Source: an uncultured Eisenbergiella sp. (GTDB lineage Bacteria; Bacillota; Clostridia; Lachnospirales; Lachnospiraceae). From it: a stretch of 64,000 nucleotides of DNA. The translations under genes and the position numbers were made by a program. The stretch covers positions 22,268 through 86,267 of the forward strand of contig CANQVD010000014.1 of NCBI GenBank assembly GCA_947627215.1, given 5' to 3'. Positions 24,059-32,731 of the stretch are shown in pieces. A model generated the notes under the pieces. It did not search any database. It saw only the letters and a program-made list of their open reading frames with translations, and was not told where the DNA came from. The stretch's first letter is position 1. Every line of letters begins with the position of its first letter.

Positions 24059-24940
24059 ATGCAAAAAAGCAAAGCGCTCTCTTTTCTTTTCGCCTTCCTC
24101 CTGCTCCTGTCCGGTCTGCTCTTCTGCATCCGGCCCGTCTGCGCCGGTCTGGTCCGGGAGGCCTATATCGGGCGGGCCGTGGCCCTGCGCATGAACGACG
24201 TGATCTTCACGCATTTCCCAGACATGGACATCGAAGCGGGCATTGCCATCCAGGAAAAAATGGAGGGGCACCGGCAGTTGGATCGCATCACGGCGGCCTA
24301 TCTGGACGCTGTCGCGGACCGCGTCGGCTCCGGCGCGGCATGGAGCTCCCCGGATGTGAGCGAAGCCTTTGAAAAGCTGAGCCAGGACGTGATCCTCGCC
24401 CTGCAGCAGGAGGGCGGCTGCGTCATATCTCCGGAGCTGGAGGCGCAGCTTCTGACGGAGTTCCGGGAAAAGCAGGGCGCCGTCCTGTCCATCCTGGAGG
24501 AGCTTCCCCAGTTGTCCGACCGCTTCGGCAGACCCGCCCGGGCCGCGCTGATGCTGTATCGGTTCCTCACCTCCATCCCCTTCACCGCGGCCGTTCTCCT
24601 TCTGACCGCCGCGATCGGCATACTCCTGTATTTCCGCCGGAAGGAAAACGCGGAATGGATCAAAAGCTTCGCCGCCGCAGGGCTGGCGGACGGCATCGTT
24701 CTCGCCATCCTGCTCCCGCTGCTCATTCAGGCCATCGCACTGCCTCTGACCAACCGGGTTCTGGGGCGCAGCATGTTCATAGACGTTTCCGCCTTCCGCC
24801 TTTCCGGAACGATTCTCCTGCTGGCCGGGGGCCTGCTGGCTGCCTTTCGGCTCCTCTCCCGCCATGCCGCCGTGCAGGGCGCTGAGCCGGGACAGCCGCA
24901 GCAGGATGCTGAGCCCGAAACGGCCGCGCCGGAACGCTGA
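24059..24940 (+). CDS. Hypothetical membrane protein with four spans
   Basis: I do not recognise a named family. The 293-residue protein has a signal-anchor-like start (ALSFLFAFLLLLSGLLFCI), then about 150 residues outside the membrane with predicted helices (IEAGIAIQEKMEGHRQLDRI). Three spans follow at about 181-200 (FTAAVLLLTAAIGILLYF), 211-232 (GLADGIVLAILLPLLIQA) and 249-268 (SGTILLLAGGLLAAFRL), and then a Pro/Glu/Ala tail. The stop codon lies in a 28-base tandem repeat (24908-24985). GGAG stands before the ATG. It is 92 bases upstream of the glycogen debranching gene, but a functional link is not evident. Confidence 0.65.
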   Translation: MQKSKALSFLFAFLLLLSGLLFCIRPVCAGLVREAYIGRAVALRMNDVIFTHFPDMDIEAGIAIQEKMEGHRQLDRITAAYLDAVADRVGSGAAWSSPDVSEAFEKLSQDVILALQQEGGCVISPELEAQLLTEFREKQGAVLSILEELPQLSDRFGRPARAALMLYRFLTSIPFTAAVLLLTAAIGILLYFRRKENAEWIKSFAAAGLADGIVLAILLPLLIQAIALPLTNRVLGRSMFIDVSAFRLSGTILLLAGGLLAAFRLLSRHAAVQGAEPGQPQQDAEPETAAPER

Positions 24941-24985
24941 GCCTGAAACGGCCGCGCCGGGACGCTGAGCCCGAGGCAGCCGCTT
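24908..24985. repeat. 28-base tandem repeat spanning a stop codon
   Basis: Two near-identical copies (24908-24935 and 24936-24963) and a degenerate third (24964-24985) start with GCTGAGCC. The stop codon of the upstream membrane protein gene, TGA at 24938-24940, is in the second copy. Because 28 is not a multiple of three, gain or loss of a copy would change the C-terminus. Confidence 0.8.
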
Positions 24986-25032
24986 TTTTACCCGGCCCAC
25001 GGCCGCATCTCACAGACAAGGAGGGTATCCGC

Positions 25033-27165
25033 TTGAAATCCTTCAACCACGAATATATCCCCGAATTCCACCGCTCTCTCACGCCCACCGCCGAGATCAG
25101 CGGGTTTCCGGTGCGCCCCGGCATGTTCGACAACAACGGCGCCATCATGCTCCCCGTGGGCGTGAACTTCACCGTACACACCCAGGGCGGTACGGCCTGT
25201 ACCCTGCTCCTGTTCCACCGGGGAGAGGAGGAGCCCTTTGCCCGGCTGCCCTTTCCCGAAGCCTACAAGATCGGCGACGTATATTCCATGATCGTGTTCG
25301 GACTGAACATCGAGGAATTTGAATACGCCTATCAGGTGGACGGTCCTTATGATCCCCGGAAGGGACTGATCTACGACCCCACCAAGGTGCTGCTGGACCC
25401 TTACGCCAAGGCCGTTGCCGGCCAGCGGGAATGGGGCGAGAGAAAACAGGGCAGCTATCATGCCCGGGTGGTGCGCGACGTGTTCGACTGGGGGGATATG
25501 CCCCAGTCTTCCCGCAAGATGAGCGATCTGATCATTTACGAGCTCCACATCCGCGGCTTCACCCGACATTCCTCCTCGGGCGTCGCGCATCCCGGCACGT
25601 TTGCCGGACTGAAAGAAAAGATCCCCTACTTAAAGGAGTTGGGGATCAACGCGGTGGAACTGATGCCGATCTTTGAATTCGATGAAACCCGCAATTCCCG
25701 CACGGTGAACGGGAAACAGCTGCTGGAATACTGGGGATACAACACGGTGGGTTTTTTTGCCCCGAATACCAGCTACAATTCCACGCCGGAATACAACCGG
25801 GAAGGTACGGAACTGAAGGATCTGATCAAAGCCCTGCATGACAGCGGCATCGAAGTGATCCTGGATGTGGTGTTCAACCACACGGCGGAGGGAAACGAAA
25901 AAGGCCCCATGTTCTGTTTCAAGGGCTTCGACAATAAGGTTTACTATATGCTGACGCCGGAAGGCCACTATTACAATTTCAGCGGCTGCGGCAATACCCT
26001 GAACTGCAACCATCCCGTGGTCCGGCAGATGATCCTGGAATGCCTGCGCTACTGGACTATCAACTACCGGGTGGACGGCTTTCGCTTCGATCTGGCCAGC
26101 ATCCTGGGCCGTCAGGAGGACGGCTCCCCCATGAACAACCCGCCGCTTCTGGAGGTGCTGGCTTACGATCCGGTGCTGCGCAACGTCAAGCTGATCGCCG
26201 AGGCCTGGGACGCGGGCGGCATGTATCAGGTGGGCAGCTTCCCGGCCAGCAAACGCTGGGCGGAGTGGAACGGCCGCTACCGCGATTCCATCCGCGGTTT
26301 TCTGAAGGGGGACTGCTGGCTCTCCTGGGACGCCGCATGGCGCATCGCCGGCTCCGGCGACCTGTACGGCGGCTATTTCGACGATCACAACGACAACTAC
26401 GCCGGTTATAACTCCTGCGTGAATTTCCTGACCTGTCACGACGGCTTCACGCTGTACGATCTGTATTCCTATAACGAAAAGCACAATGAGGCCAACGGCT
26501 GGAGCAACACCGACGGCGCCAACGACAACCGGAGCTGGAACTGCGGCGCGGAGGGCGACACCGACGACCCGGAGGTCCTTTCCTTACGCTTCCGCATGAT
26601 CCGCAACGCCTGCGCGGTGCTGATGTGCAGCCGCGGCACGCCCATGTTCTTCGCGGGGGACGAATTCGGGAACACGCAGTACGGCAACAACAACGGCTAC
26701 TGCCAGGACAACGAGATCTCCTGGCTGGACTGGGGCCTGCTGGAAAAGAACCGGGAGCTGTTCGAGTTTTTCAAATTCATGATCCACTACCGCCTGCGCC
26801 ATCCGGTCATCCGGAAAAAACTCCCCAACGCGGTCTGCGGCATGGAGCCCCTGCACGCCCACGATGTCAACGCGGAAAACACCAATCTGCCCGAAAACAC
26901 GCGGACCTTCGGCATTAGCTTCGCCGGCTACGACCGGGAGCGCGGGCAGGACGATCTGGTCTATGTGGCGGTCAATACCCACTGGGAAGACGCCGCGATC
27001 ACGCTCCCCTCGCAGGGTCTCCGCGGCGCCTGGTACTTAAGCGTCAACACCTGGGGCGACGGCGAGGGCCGTTACTGCTACCCGGAGGGCACGGAGGTGC
27101 GCATCGACGGCGAATTCATCATGCGCCCCCGTTCCGTGGCTGTCTTCACGGGACGGCCGTTCTAG
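25033..27165 (+). CDS. glgX: Glycogen debranching enzyme / isoamylase-type GH13
   Basis: A 710-residue GH13 enzyme of the GlgX/isoamylase/pullulanase group, cutting alpha-1,6 branches of glycogen or starch dextrins. An N-terminal CBM48-like domain (residues about 20-110) is followed by the GH13 barrel. The barrel has DVVFNHTAEG, the nucleophile Asp353 in GFRFDLAS, the acid Glu390 in EAWDAGG, and FLTCHDGFTLYDL. The start codon is TTG with AAGGAGGG upstream. The C-terminal beta domain ends normally. No signal peptide is present, so it acts in the cytoplasm. No other glycogen genes are adjacent. An 80-base repeat begins six bases after its stop. Confidence 0.94.
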   Translation: MKSFNHEYIPEFHRSLTPTAEISGFPVRPGMFDNNGAIMLPVGVNFTVHTQGGTACTLLLFHRGEEEPFARLPFPEAYKIGDVYSMIVFGLNIEEFEYAYQVDGPYDPRKGLIYDPTKVLLDPYAKAVAGQREWGERKQGSYHARVVRDVFDWGDMPQSSRKMSDLIIYELHIRGFTRHSSSGVAHPGTFAGLKEKIPYLKELGINAVELMPIFEFDETRNSRTVNGKQLLEYWGYNTVGFFAPNTSYNSTPEYNREGTELKDLIKALHDSGIEVILDVVFNHTAEGNEKGPMFCFKGFDNKVYYMLTPEGHYYNFSGCGNTLNCNHPVVRQMILECLRYWTINYRVDGFRFDLASILGRQEDGSPMNNPPLLEVLAYDPVLRNVKLIAEAWDAGGMYQVGSFPASKRWAEWNGRYRDSIRGFLKGDCWLSWDAAWRIAGSGDLYGGYFDDHNDNYAGYNSCVNFLTCHDGFTLYDLYSYNEKHNEANGWSNTDGANDNRSWNCGAEGDTDDPEVLSLRFRMIRNACAVLMCSRGTPMFFAGDEFGNTQYGNNNGYCQDNEISWLDWGLLEKNRELFEFFKFMIHYRLRHPVIRKKLPNAVCGMEPLHAHDVNAENTNLPENTRTFGISFAGYDRERGQDDLVYVAVNTHWEDAAITLPSQGLRGAWYLSVNTWGDGEGRYCYPEGTEVRIDGEFIMRPRSVAVFTGRPF

Positions 27166-27170
27166 GCCGC

Positions 27171-27250
27171 GCGGCCTGTGTGCATTTCTTTTCCGGACAC
27201 GCTCGCGCTCGGGAGAAAAACGCAGCGGACACGAAGCTCAGCCGTGCCTG
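27171..27250. repeat. Half copy of a family A inverted-repeat element
   Basis: These 80 bases match 28418-28497 in the same orientation at 77 of 80 positions. The match starts six bases after the glgX stop and ends abruptly at GCCGTGCCTG. The outer left arm and the entire right half of the element are absent, so it cannot form the long hairpin. With the full copy it brackets the BNR lipoprotein gene. Confidence 0.9.
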
Positions 27251-27351
27251 ATAAGGCAAAGAAAAGAAGTAGATGAATCAAACTCTGTCAGTGACCTGGC
27301 GGCCGGTAAAGAATATTATTGTGAAAAATTACAAATAGAAGGGGCTTTCGT

Positions 27352-28305
27352 GTGAATAGTATGAAATCATTATGCGGAAAAATATTGCTGATTATCGGGA
27401 TTGCGGCCGGATTAACAGGATGCGGTTCCAGGGATTCTTCTTATGCCTGTACCCCTGTAGATGCTTCTTATCAGTTAAAGCAGATATATATTTTAGATGG
27501 GCAGAAGGGGTGGGCCCTGTCTTCGCAGAATGAATTGCTGTTTACCGAGGATGGAGTGGAAAATTTTGTGCTGGTAAAGGATATGGCGGAAGAGACGGAT
27601 GGAAAGGATGCCAGTGTCGGAATTTTCCCGGAGGATGAGAACACTGTTCATGTGGCATATATTGCCCCCGACAGGCAGGCCATAGTGGTGGAGAGCACTT
27701 TTGACGCAGGAACGAACTGGTCGCAGACGGCGGCGGGAGAAACGGACGACGCATTGTACGAGGATGATGGGACGCTGTTCCTGAACTTTCAGGATGCGGA
27801 GAACGGGTATCTTCTCTACTGTGGGACGCCTGCAGCGGGCCTGATGGAGAAGAAGCTGTTTCGGACGCAGGATGGAGGGAAGACCTTTGCTTTGCGAAAG
27901 GATCTGACGGATGAAATAGACGGTTATCCCCAGGGAATTGCGTTCTCCGGTACAGGCGGCTATCTTGCCGTGACATATCATGGGAACGCAGCGTATCTTT
28001 ATCAGACCGCGGATGCGGGGCAAACCTGGAAGAGTATCCATATTTTTACGCCCGATCAGGATGTGGCATATATAGATGCATACGCTCCCGTCTTCTGTTA
28101 TAAGGAGAAAGCCAAGGGAGCCCTGATTGTCAGGGAAACCGGAAAGGATGCCGTATACAGGCTGTTTCTTACGGAAGATGGCGGCGCTTCCTGGAATCTG
28201 AAAGGAGAGCTTGCCTGCGATTCTGTGAAGGGTTATACTTATCTGAAGGAAGATGAGATTCTGATTCTGGATGCGACCGGGAAACTGTATCGCTGCGGCT
28301 TATAG
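27352..28305 (+). CDS. Lipoprotein with BNR/Asp-box repeats (predicted propeller)
   Basis: A 317-residue extracellular lipoprotein. The GTG at 27352 has AGAAGGGG seven bases upstream and is preferred to the ATG at 27361. The signal peptide ends with lipobox LTGC. The mature part contains Asp-box motifs of the S/T-x-D-x-G-x-T/S-W/F type: TQDGGKTF, TADAGQTW and TEDGGASW, each after a YLYQ/RLFL strand, indicating a sialidase- or YCF48-like propeller. The family may bind or sense rather than hydrolyse; no sialidase arginine triad is evident. The gene is AT-richer than those around it and lies between two direct copies of an 80-base repeat, which suggests insertion. Confidence 0.75.
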   Translation: MNSMKSLCGKILLIIGIAAGLTGCGSRDSSYACTPVDASYQLKQIYILDGQKGWALSSQNELLFTEDGVENFVLVKDMAEETDGKDASVGIFPEDENTVHVAYIAPDRQAIVVESTFDAGTNWSQTAAGETDDALYEDDGTLFLNFQDAENGYLLYCGTPAAGLMEKKLFRTQDGGKTFALRKDLTDEIDGYPQGIAFSGTGGYLAVTYHGNAAYLYQTADAGQTWKSIHIFTPDQDVAYIDAYAPVFCYKEKAKGALIVRETGKDAVYRLFLTEDGGASWNLKGELACDSVKGYTYLKEDEILILDATGKLYRCGL

Positions 28306-28385
28306 GAAACTCCAGAGCCTGCAATTCGCACTGAATGAACAACTGAATACCAATACACAGCCCTTGCTTTCACAGGCGGCGAAAA

Positions 28386-28594
28386 CGGAGGAACCGCCCC
28401 GACAGAAAGCGCCGCCCGCGGCCTGTGTGTATTCCTTTTCCGGACACGCTCGCGCTCGGGAGAAAAACGCAGCGGACACTAAGCTCAGCCGTGCCTGACG
28501 GCCCGGCTTCACTAAGTGCCGGCGTTTTTCTACGGTCCGGAAAAGGAATACACACAGGCCGCGGGCGGCGCTTTCTGTCGGGGCGGTTCCTCCG
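28386..28594. repeat. Long perfect inverted repeat, family A full copy 1
   Basis: Arms 28386-28445 and 28535-28594 are exact reverse complements over 60 bases. The 89-base centre carries an inner stem GAAAAACG (from 28462) / CGTTTTTC (to 28530) and a nested AAGC..GCCGT / ACGGC..GCTT hairpin around AAGCTCAG. It lies between the convergent lipoprotein and deacetylase genes. The centre is shared with 35510-35733 but the outer arms are unrelated in sequence. Confidence 0.95.
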
Positions 28595-28622
28595 GGGCGG
28601 CTGCCGCACTTTGGCAAGGGCC

Positions 28623-29432
28623 TCAGAACACCGTCAGGCAGCCTCCTTTGGCCTCCACGACGGTATCCTCTACGGCCAGCCACGCGCTGTCCGCCGACGG
28701 ATTGTACACCGCGCCGCAGTCTGCCGTGAAGCGCAGGCCGCGCAGAAGCTGCAGATAATCGATGATCTCGATGTTGGTGGCATACCAGATATCGGGCCGG
28801 TTCCCCATCAGTCCGCAGAAATCCTCGATCACCTTCCAGTTGTTGCGCTCCGTATTCTGATCGAACTCATAGCTGTGGCCCCAGACATACATCAGCTTCA
28901 GATACTGCTTCTTCGGGAAATCCACGAAATTCTGTCCGTACTCCATCAGCTTCGGATCGCTGTGATGACAGGTAGGATGCCACTCCATGGGATTCTCCGG
29001 CAGCGCGAAATCCGGCACGCTCTCCACCACGCGGCCGTATGCGATGCCGAGGCTCGCAAACAGCGTCTCGATCTCCTTCGTATAGGAGCCGTTGGGATAG
29101 GCATGTCCCCTGACCACATATCCAGTGAGCTTCTCCAGCCCCCTGCGGTCCTCCAGGATCTCCTCCGCCACCTCGGAAAGCGGACATCTGGCGATGGTGG
29201 GATGGTGCTGCGTGTGAGTCGCCACCTCGTGTCCCCGGTACAGCGTGCCGACTTCCTCCGCCAGGACCCTCTCGCCCCGTTCCATCAGGCCGTAATTCAA
29301 ATTAAAGGTCCCGCGAATCCCGTACCGGTTGAAGATCTCCACCAGCTTCCGGTCCTGCTCTCTCCCGTCGTCATAGCTCATGGTGAGCGCCTTCGCCTTC
29401 CCCTGCGGGAAACAGTAATAAATGTTTTTCAT
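28623..29432 (-). CDS. Polysaccharide deacetylase family protein (NodB-like)
   Basis: A 269-residue protein of the carbohydrate esterase 4 superfamily. The metal- and base-carrying motif is LTMSYDDGREQD and the His motif is HEVATHTQHHPT, both in place. The C-terminal part departs from classical NodB: WHPTCHHSDPKLMEYG and MYVWGHSYEFDQ. There is no signal peptide, so cell-wall chitin-like substrates are less likely than an intracellular N-acetyl sugar oligomer. The ATG at 29432 follows GAGGAGGAAG; a longer open frame upstream is not protein-like. It starts 34 bases after the end of the membrane-anchored glycosidase-like gene and is probably cotranscribed with it. Confidence 0.85.
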   Translation of the reverse strand: MKNIYYCFPQGKAKALTMSYDDGREQDRKLVEIFNRYGIRGTFNLNYGLMERGERVLAEEVGTLYRGHEVATHTQHHPTIARCPLSEVAEEILEDRRGLEKLTGYVVRGHAYPNGSYTKEIETLFASLGIAYGRVVESVPDFALPENPMEWHPTCHHSDPKLMEYGQNFVDFPKKQYLKLMYVWGHSYEFDQNTERNNWKVIEDFCGLMGNRPDIWYATNIEIIDYLQLLRGLRFTADCGAVYNPSADSAWLAVEDTVVEAKGGCLTVF

Positions 29433-29466
29433 CCTCTTCCTCCTCGTTCCCTCGGCCGGTTCCCTT

Positions 29467-31560
29467 TCATCCCTGCGAAATCTCGCTCCAGCTTTCGATG
29501 CCGATGATGGATTTTGCAAATTCCGTCACGGCCTCCGCGCCGGGCCTGTCGATATTTTTAAACACATCATAAATGAACTTGCGGCGTCCGCCCTGATAGG
29601 AAAGCCCCAGCGACAGCCCCTGCGCGACTTCCTCCGCAGCGTCCGTCTGGCGGGACAGGATCATGGCGTCGATATCCGGATTGCCGGCCGCCGCGTAATA
29701 GGCATACGCGAAGGCCGCCGCCTGATTCGCCTCGCCCTTCGCGGAGGAATAGCCCAGCTCGCTCAGAATGATGGGCCGCACCTCTCCGTCCGCCGTCAGC
29801 ATTTCCTCGCTCCGCATGAAATCCGTCACCACATGAATGTTCTCCATCGTAACGATGGACGTATCCTCCGAATCGGTGATCAGCCGGTCGATCTTCGCAG
29901 AGGAATTCCAGAAGGTCGTATTGTTCAGCGGATACGCATACGGGTGATGCGCCAGTCCCCAGTCGATATTGCCTTCTTTTTTCACGATCCCGTTTATGGC
30001 GGTCAGCAGATCCTTCACGTCATAGCTGGTATTGGACTCCAGATCCCGGTTCCACTGCTGATCCATGGAAACGTAAATGCGGGCGTTGGCGTTGTAGCTC
30101 CGGATGCTGTTATAGAAAACCCGGACCGCGTTGGCATATTCCCTCGCGTAGGTTTCCAGATCCACGTACTGCATGTAGTTCCAGTCCGCCCGGACATTTA
30201 CCTCATTGCCCACGATCCAGTTCATGACCGTGCCGTGTTCCGTATCCCGGTAACGCTGCGCCAGGAAGGAGGCCACCGCCCCCATCGTCTCGATCCCTGC
30301 GTCCTCCGCCGTATTGAAGGCATAATAATGGCCGGAGCCGCCGCGGGAAAGCGGATGGATGAGCTGGGGCTGCGCGGCGCTTTTATTGTTCAGAAGGATC
30401 GCCGTAATGGTGATGCCCTTCTCCGTCAGCGTGCTGAAAACGTGGTCGTACTCCGAAATGCGCTGCCCGTTGAAGGCATAGGTTTTCCCGTTATAGTCGT
30501 AATAAATGGTGGGATAGGCGCCGTGTGTGGTTTCTCCCAGGATCCTGGAAACAAAAATATTGTAGGCGGCATGGCTGACGCCCAGATCGTCCAGCTCCGG
30601 CCCGGTCAGCTTCAGCGGGTCTACCAGAATCCCCTTGATGGACGCGGTCTGCGGAAAATCCTCCCGATACGCCGCCAGCACCTCCGGATTGGTGATATAC
30701 TGCGGATCGCAGAGCGGAACATACTCGCCGTCGAGCTTTACCGCCACCACGAACTTGGACAGCAGCCTGGAATCGGCGCGGCCGATATTGGTCTGCGCGG
30801 ACAGGCTAAAGGACTTGTCCTTCGTCACCCGGGCAATATATTTCCCGGCCGGATCGGGCTGCGCATCGTACATCTTCATCTCAAGGAGGTAAAAGCTGTC
30901 GTCATCGCTGACGGGCTTTTCCTCCACCGTGCCCCGCAGCTCAAAGCTGCCTGTGCCGGGCCGGATCTCGCAGGACTCCACCTTCACAAAACCGTCCCGG
31001 TTCTCCTCCGTCAGCTCCACATAGACATCCGGCTCCTCCGTTTCGGTTTCGGTTTCGCTCTCCGGTTCCTCTTCCGCCTCCGTCTCCTGCACGGACTCCG
31101 GTTCCCACTGCGTTCCGCCCGCGGACTGCTCACTCACGGAAATGCCGTCCTGCGGCAGCTTTGCCTGAACGGGCTGCGCGTCCTCCGGCTTCTCCCGCAG
31201 GGCCCAGAACAGTCCGCCGCCCAGCATGACCGCAGCCAGAAAAACGGCCGTTCCGTATACCGCCGTCAAAATCCGCAGATTCCTGCCCCTTTTTCCGCCT
31301 CTCCCGGCCGAGGCCCCGCGGCGTTTCCCGCCGGCCTTCGCCGCAGGCCGTGACTTCTCCGCAGGCCGTGCTTTTGCCGCGGATCGGGTCTTTGCCCCGG
31401 ACCGTACTTTTTCCGCGGACGGAACCTTCGCCGCAGACCGGACGCCGGCTCTTTTCCGGGCCGGTGAGGTCCGGCAGCTCTTTCTTCCGGCCTTCCGTCC
31501 CTCCGGCGCATCCGCCCTCCGCACCGTTCTGCTGTTATCGCTGCTGTCCTTCGCTCCCAA
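29467..31560 (-). CDS. Membrane-anchored putative glycoside hydrolase (DUF5722-like)
   Basis: A 697-residue protein with four parts. A very basic cytoplasmic tail of about 95 residues is built of imperfect (R/K)SAAK-type repeats. One membrane span follows (LTAVYGTAVFLAAVMLGGGLFWAL), then an acidic Glu/Thr-rich linker (about 125-175), then an extracellular region of 500 residues. The last 370 residues read like a TIM barrel of the GH-A clan: VMNWIVGNEVN supplies the Asn-Glu pair and PIILSELGYSS a possible nucleophile Glu. This resembles DUF5722 proteins, whose activity I do not know. The start is TTG after GGGGGAT, because no in-frame ATG is available. A promoter is at 31619-31648. Confidence 0.72.
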   Translation of the reverse strand: MGAKDSSDNSRTVRRADAPEGRKAGRKSCRTSPARKRAGVRSAAKVPSAEKVRSGAKTRSAAKARPAEKSRPAAKAGGKRRGASAGRGGKRGRNLRILTAVYGTAVFLAAVMLGGGLFWALREKPEDAQPVQAKLPQDGISVSEQSAGGTQWEPESVQETEAEEEPESETETETEEPDVYVELTEENRDGFVKVESCEIRPGTGSFELRGTVEEKPVSDDDSFYLLEMKMYDAQPDPAGKYIARVTKDKSFSLSAQTNIGRADSRLLSKFVVAVKLDGEYVPLCDPQYITNPEVLAAYREDFPQTASIKGILVDPLKLTGPELDDLGVSHAAYNIFVSRILGETTHGAYPTIYYDYNGKTYAFNGQRISEYDHVFSTLTEKGITITAILLNNKSAAQPQLIHPLSRGGSGHYYAFNTAEDAGIETMGAVASFLAQRYRDTEHGTVMNWIVGNEVNVRADWNYMQYVDLETYAREYANAVRVFYNSIRSYNANARIYVSMDQQWNRDLESNTSYDVKDLLTAINGIVKKEGNIDWGLAHHPYAYPLNNTTFWNSSAKIDRLITDSEDTSIVTMENIHVVTDFMRSEEMLTADGEVRPIILSELGYSSAKGEANQAAAFAYAYYAAAGNPDIDAMILSRQTDAAEEVAQGLSLGLSYQGGRRKFIYDVFKNIDRPGAEAVTEFAKSIIGIESWSEISQG

Positions 31561-31618
31561 AACGCATCCCCCATACGCCGCCGCGGCCGTTCCTCATCGC
31601 CGCGCCCGGCTATTTTTC

Positions 31619-31648
31619 ATTCTATCATCCTGCGGGGGCACGATGCAA
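31619..31648 (-). promoter_or_regulatory. Putative sigma-A promoter of the DUF5722-like gene
   Basis: On the minus strand TTGCAT (31643-31648) and TAGAAT (31619-31624) are 18 bases apart, giving a leader of about 50 bases to the TTG start at 31560. Confidence 0.5.
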
Positions 31649-31759
31649 CATATTTTTGTAATAATTCCGTAACAACTTTTGACAATATTCCTGCCTGCCC
31701 CGCCCGGTCCGAACGCCGGCCGGATCAGGGGCGCCGGGAGACTCCCGCGTTCCCGGGTT

Positions 31760-32716
31760 TTATGCCCGATATCCGGTACGAAGATCCACCAGATTCCCCA
31801 GCGGCTCCCCCTTCAGATACCGGCGCAGATTCTGCGCGAAAAGCTCCACGATCTGTTCCAGCGTCTCCGGCAGCGCAAAACAGCCGGAGATATGGGGCGT
31901 GATGACGGCGTTGGGCGCATCCCAGAGCGGATGGGAAGACGGCAGCGGTTCCGGATCGGTCACATCCAGCGCCGCGCCCGCGATCCGGCCCGCATACAGC
32001 GCGTCACAGAGCGCGTCCGTATCGATCGCGCTGCCCCGTCCCACGTTGATCACCACCGCGTTCTTTTTTAACAGCGCGATGCGCTCCCGGTTCAGCGTAT
32101 GCCGGGTGTCGGCATTCCCCGGCAGGCTTAAGGCCACCACGTCGGCCCAGGGCAGAAGCCGGTCCAGCGCCTCCATCCCGCACAGCTCCTCCAGCCATGC
32201 CGGCTTCTCCGAGGCCCGCCGCCGGATGCCGGCCACACGGCAGCCCAGGGCGGCCATTTTTCTCCCGAAGGCGGAGCCGATGTCCCCGAATCCGATGACC
32301 AGCACGCGGCTTCCCTCTATCACATCCACGAAGCCCTCCGATTTCCAGTCATGAGAAAGCTGATTCCGATAATATAAATGAAGCTTCTTGCGCAGCTCAA
32401 ACAGGCTCCCGATCATGTGCTCGGAAATCGCCAGCCCGTAGGCCCCGGTGGCGTTGGCCAGAAGCGCGCCCTCCGGCAGGATCCCCGGTTCGCAGTAGCC
32501 CTCCGTCCCCGCATTGTTGAGCTGGATCCATTTCAGATTTTCACACTGCTTCAACTGGAGGGGCGACATCAGATTCCCCAGAATGATATCCGCGCGCCCG
32601 AGCGCCTCCGCTGTCACGGCCTCCTTATCCAGAAACCAGAACGTATGGCCCGGCGCGGCCTCCCGCAGCTTTTCCTTCTGCCGCTCATTGACCGGCGGCG
32701 TGACCAGAATATACAT
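31760..32716 (-). CDS. D-isomer-specific 2-hydroxyacid dehydrogenase family protein
   Basis: A 318-residue cytoplasmic NAD(P)-dependent oxidoreductase. The Rossmann motif is VIGFGDIGSAFGRKMAALG. The catalytic arginine is likely in NVGRGSAIDTDAL, and the histidine is in TPHISGCFALPE, where family members have PHxxW/G. The length is normal for the family. AAAGGAAG precedes the ATG. It is located 15 bases downstream of the phosphoesterase gene, so the two are probably one transcript. The substrate is not predictable. It could reduce a 2-ketoacid or oxidise a hydroxyacid such as glycerate, but the glycerate kinase gene is far away. Confidence 0.9.
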   Translation of the reverse strand: MYILVTPPVNERQKEKLREAAPGHTFWFLDKEAVTAEALGRADIILGNLMSPLQLKQCENLKWIQLNNAGTEGYCEPGILPEGALLANATGAYGLAISEHMIGSLFELRKKLHLYYRNQLSHDWKSEGFVDVIEGSRVLVIGFGDIGSAFGRKMAALGCRVAGIRRRASEKPAWLEELCGMEALDRLLPWADVVALSLPGNADTRHTLNRERIALLKKNAVVINVGRGSAIDTDALCDALYAGRIAGAALDVTDPEPLPSSHPLWDAPNAVITPHISGCFALPETLEQIVELFAQNLRRYLKGEPLGNLVDLRTGYRA

Positions 32717-32731
32717 GGCTTCGCTTCCTTT

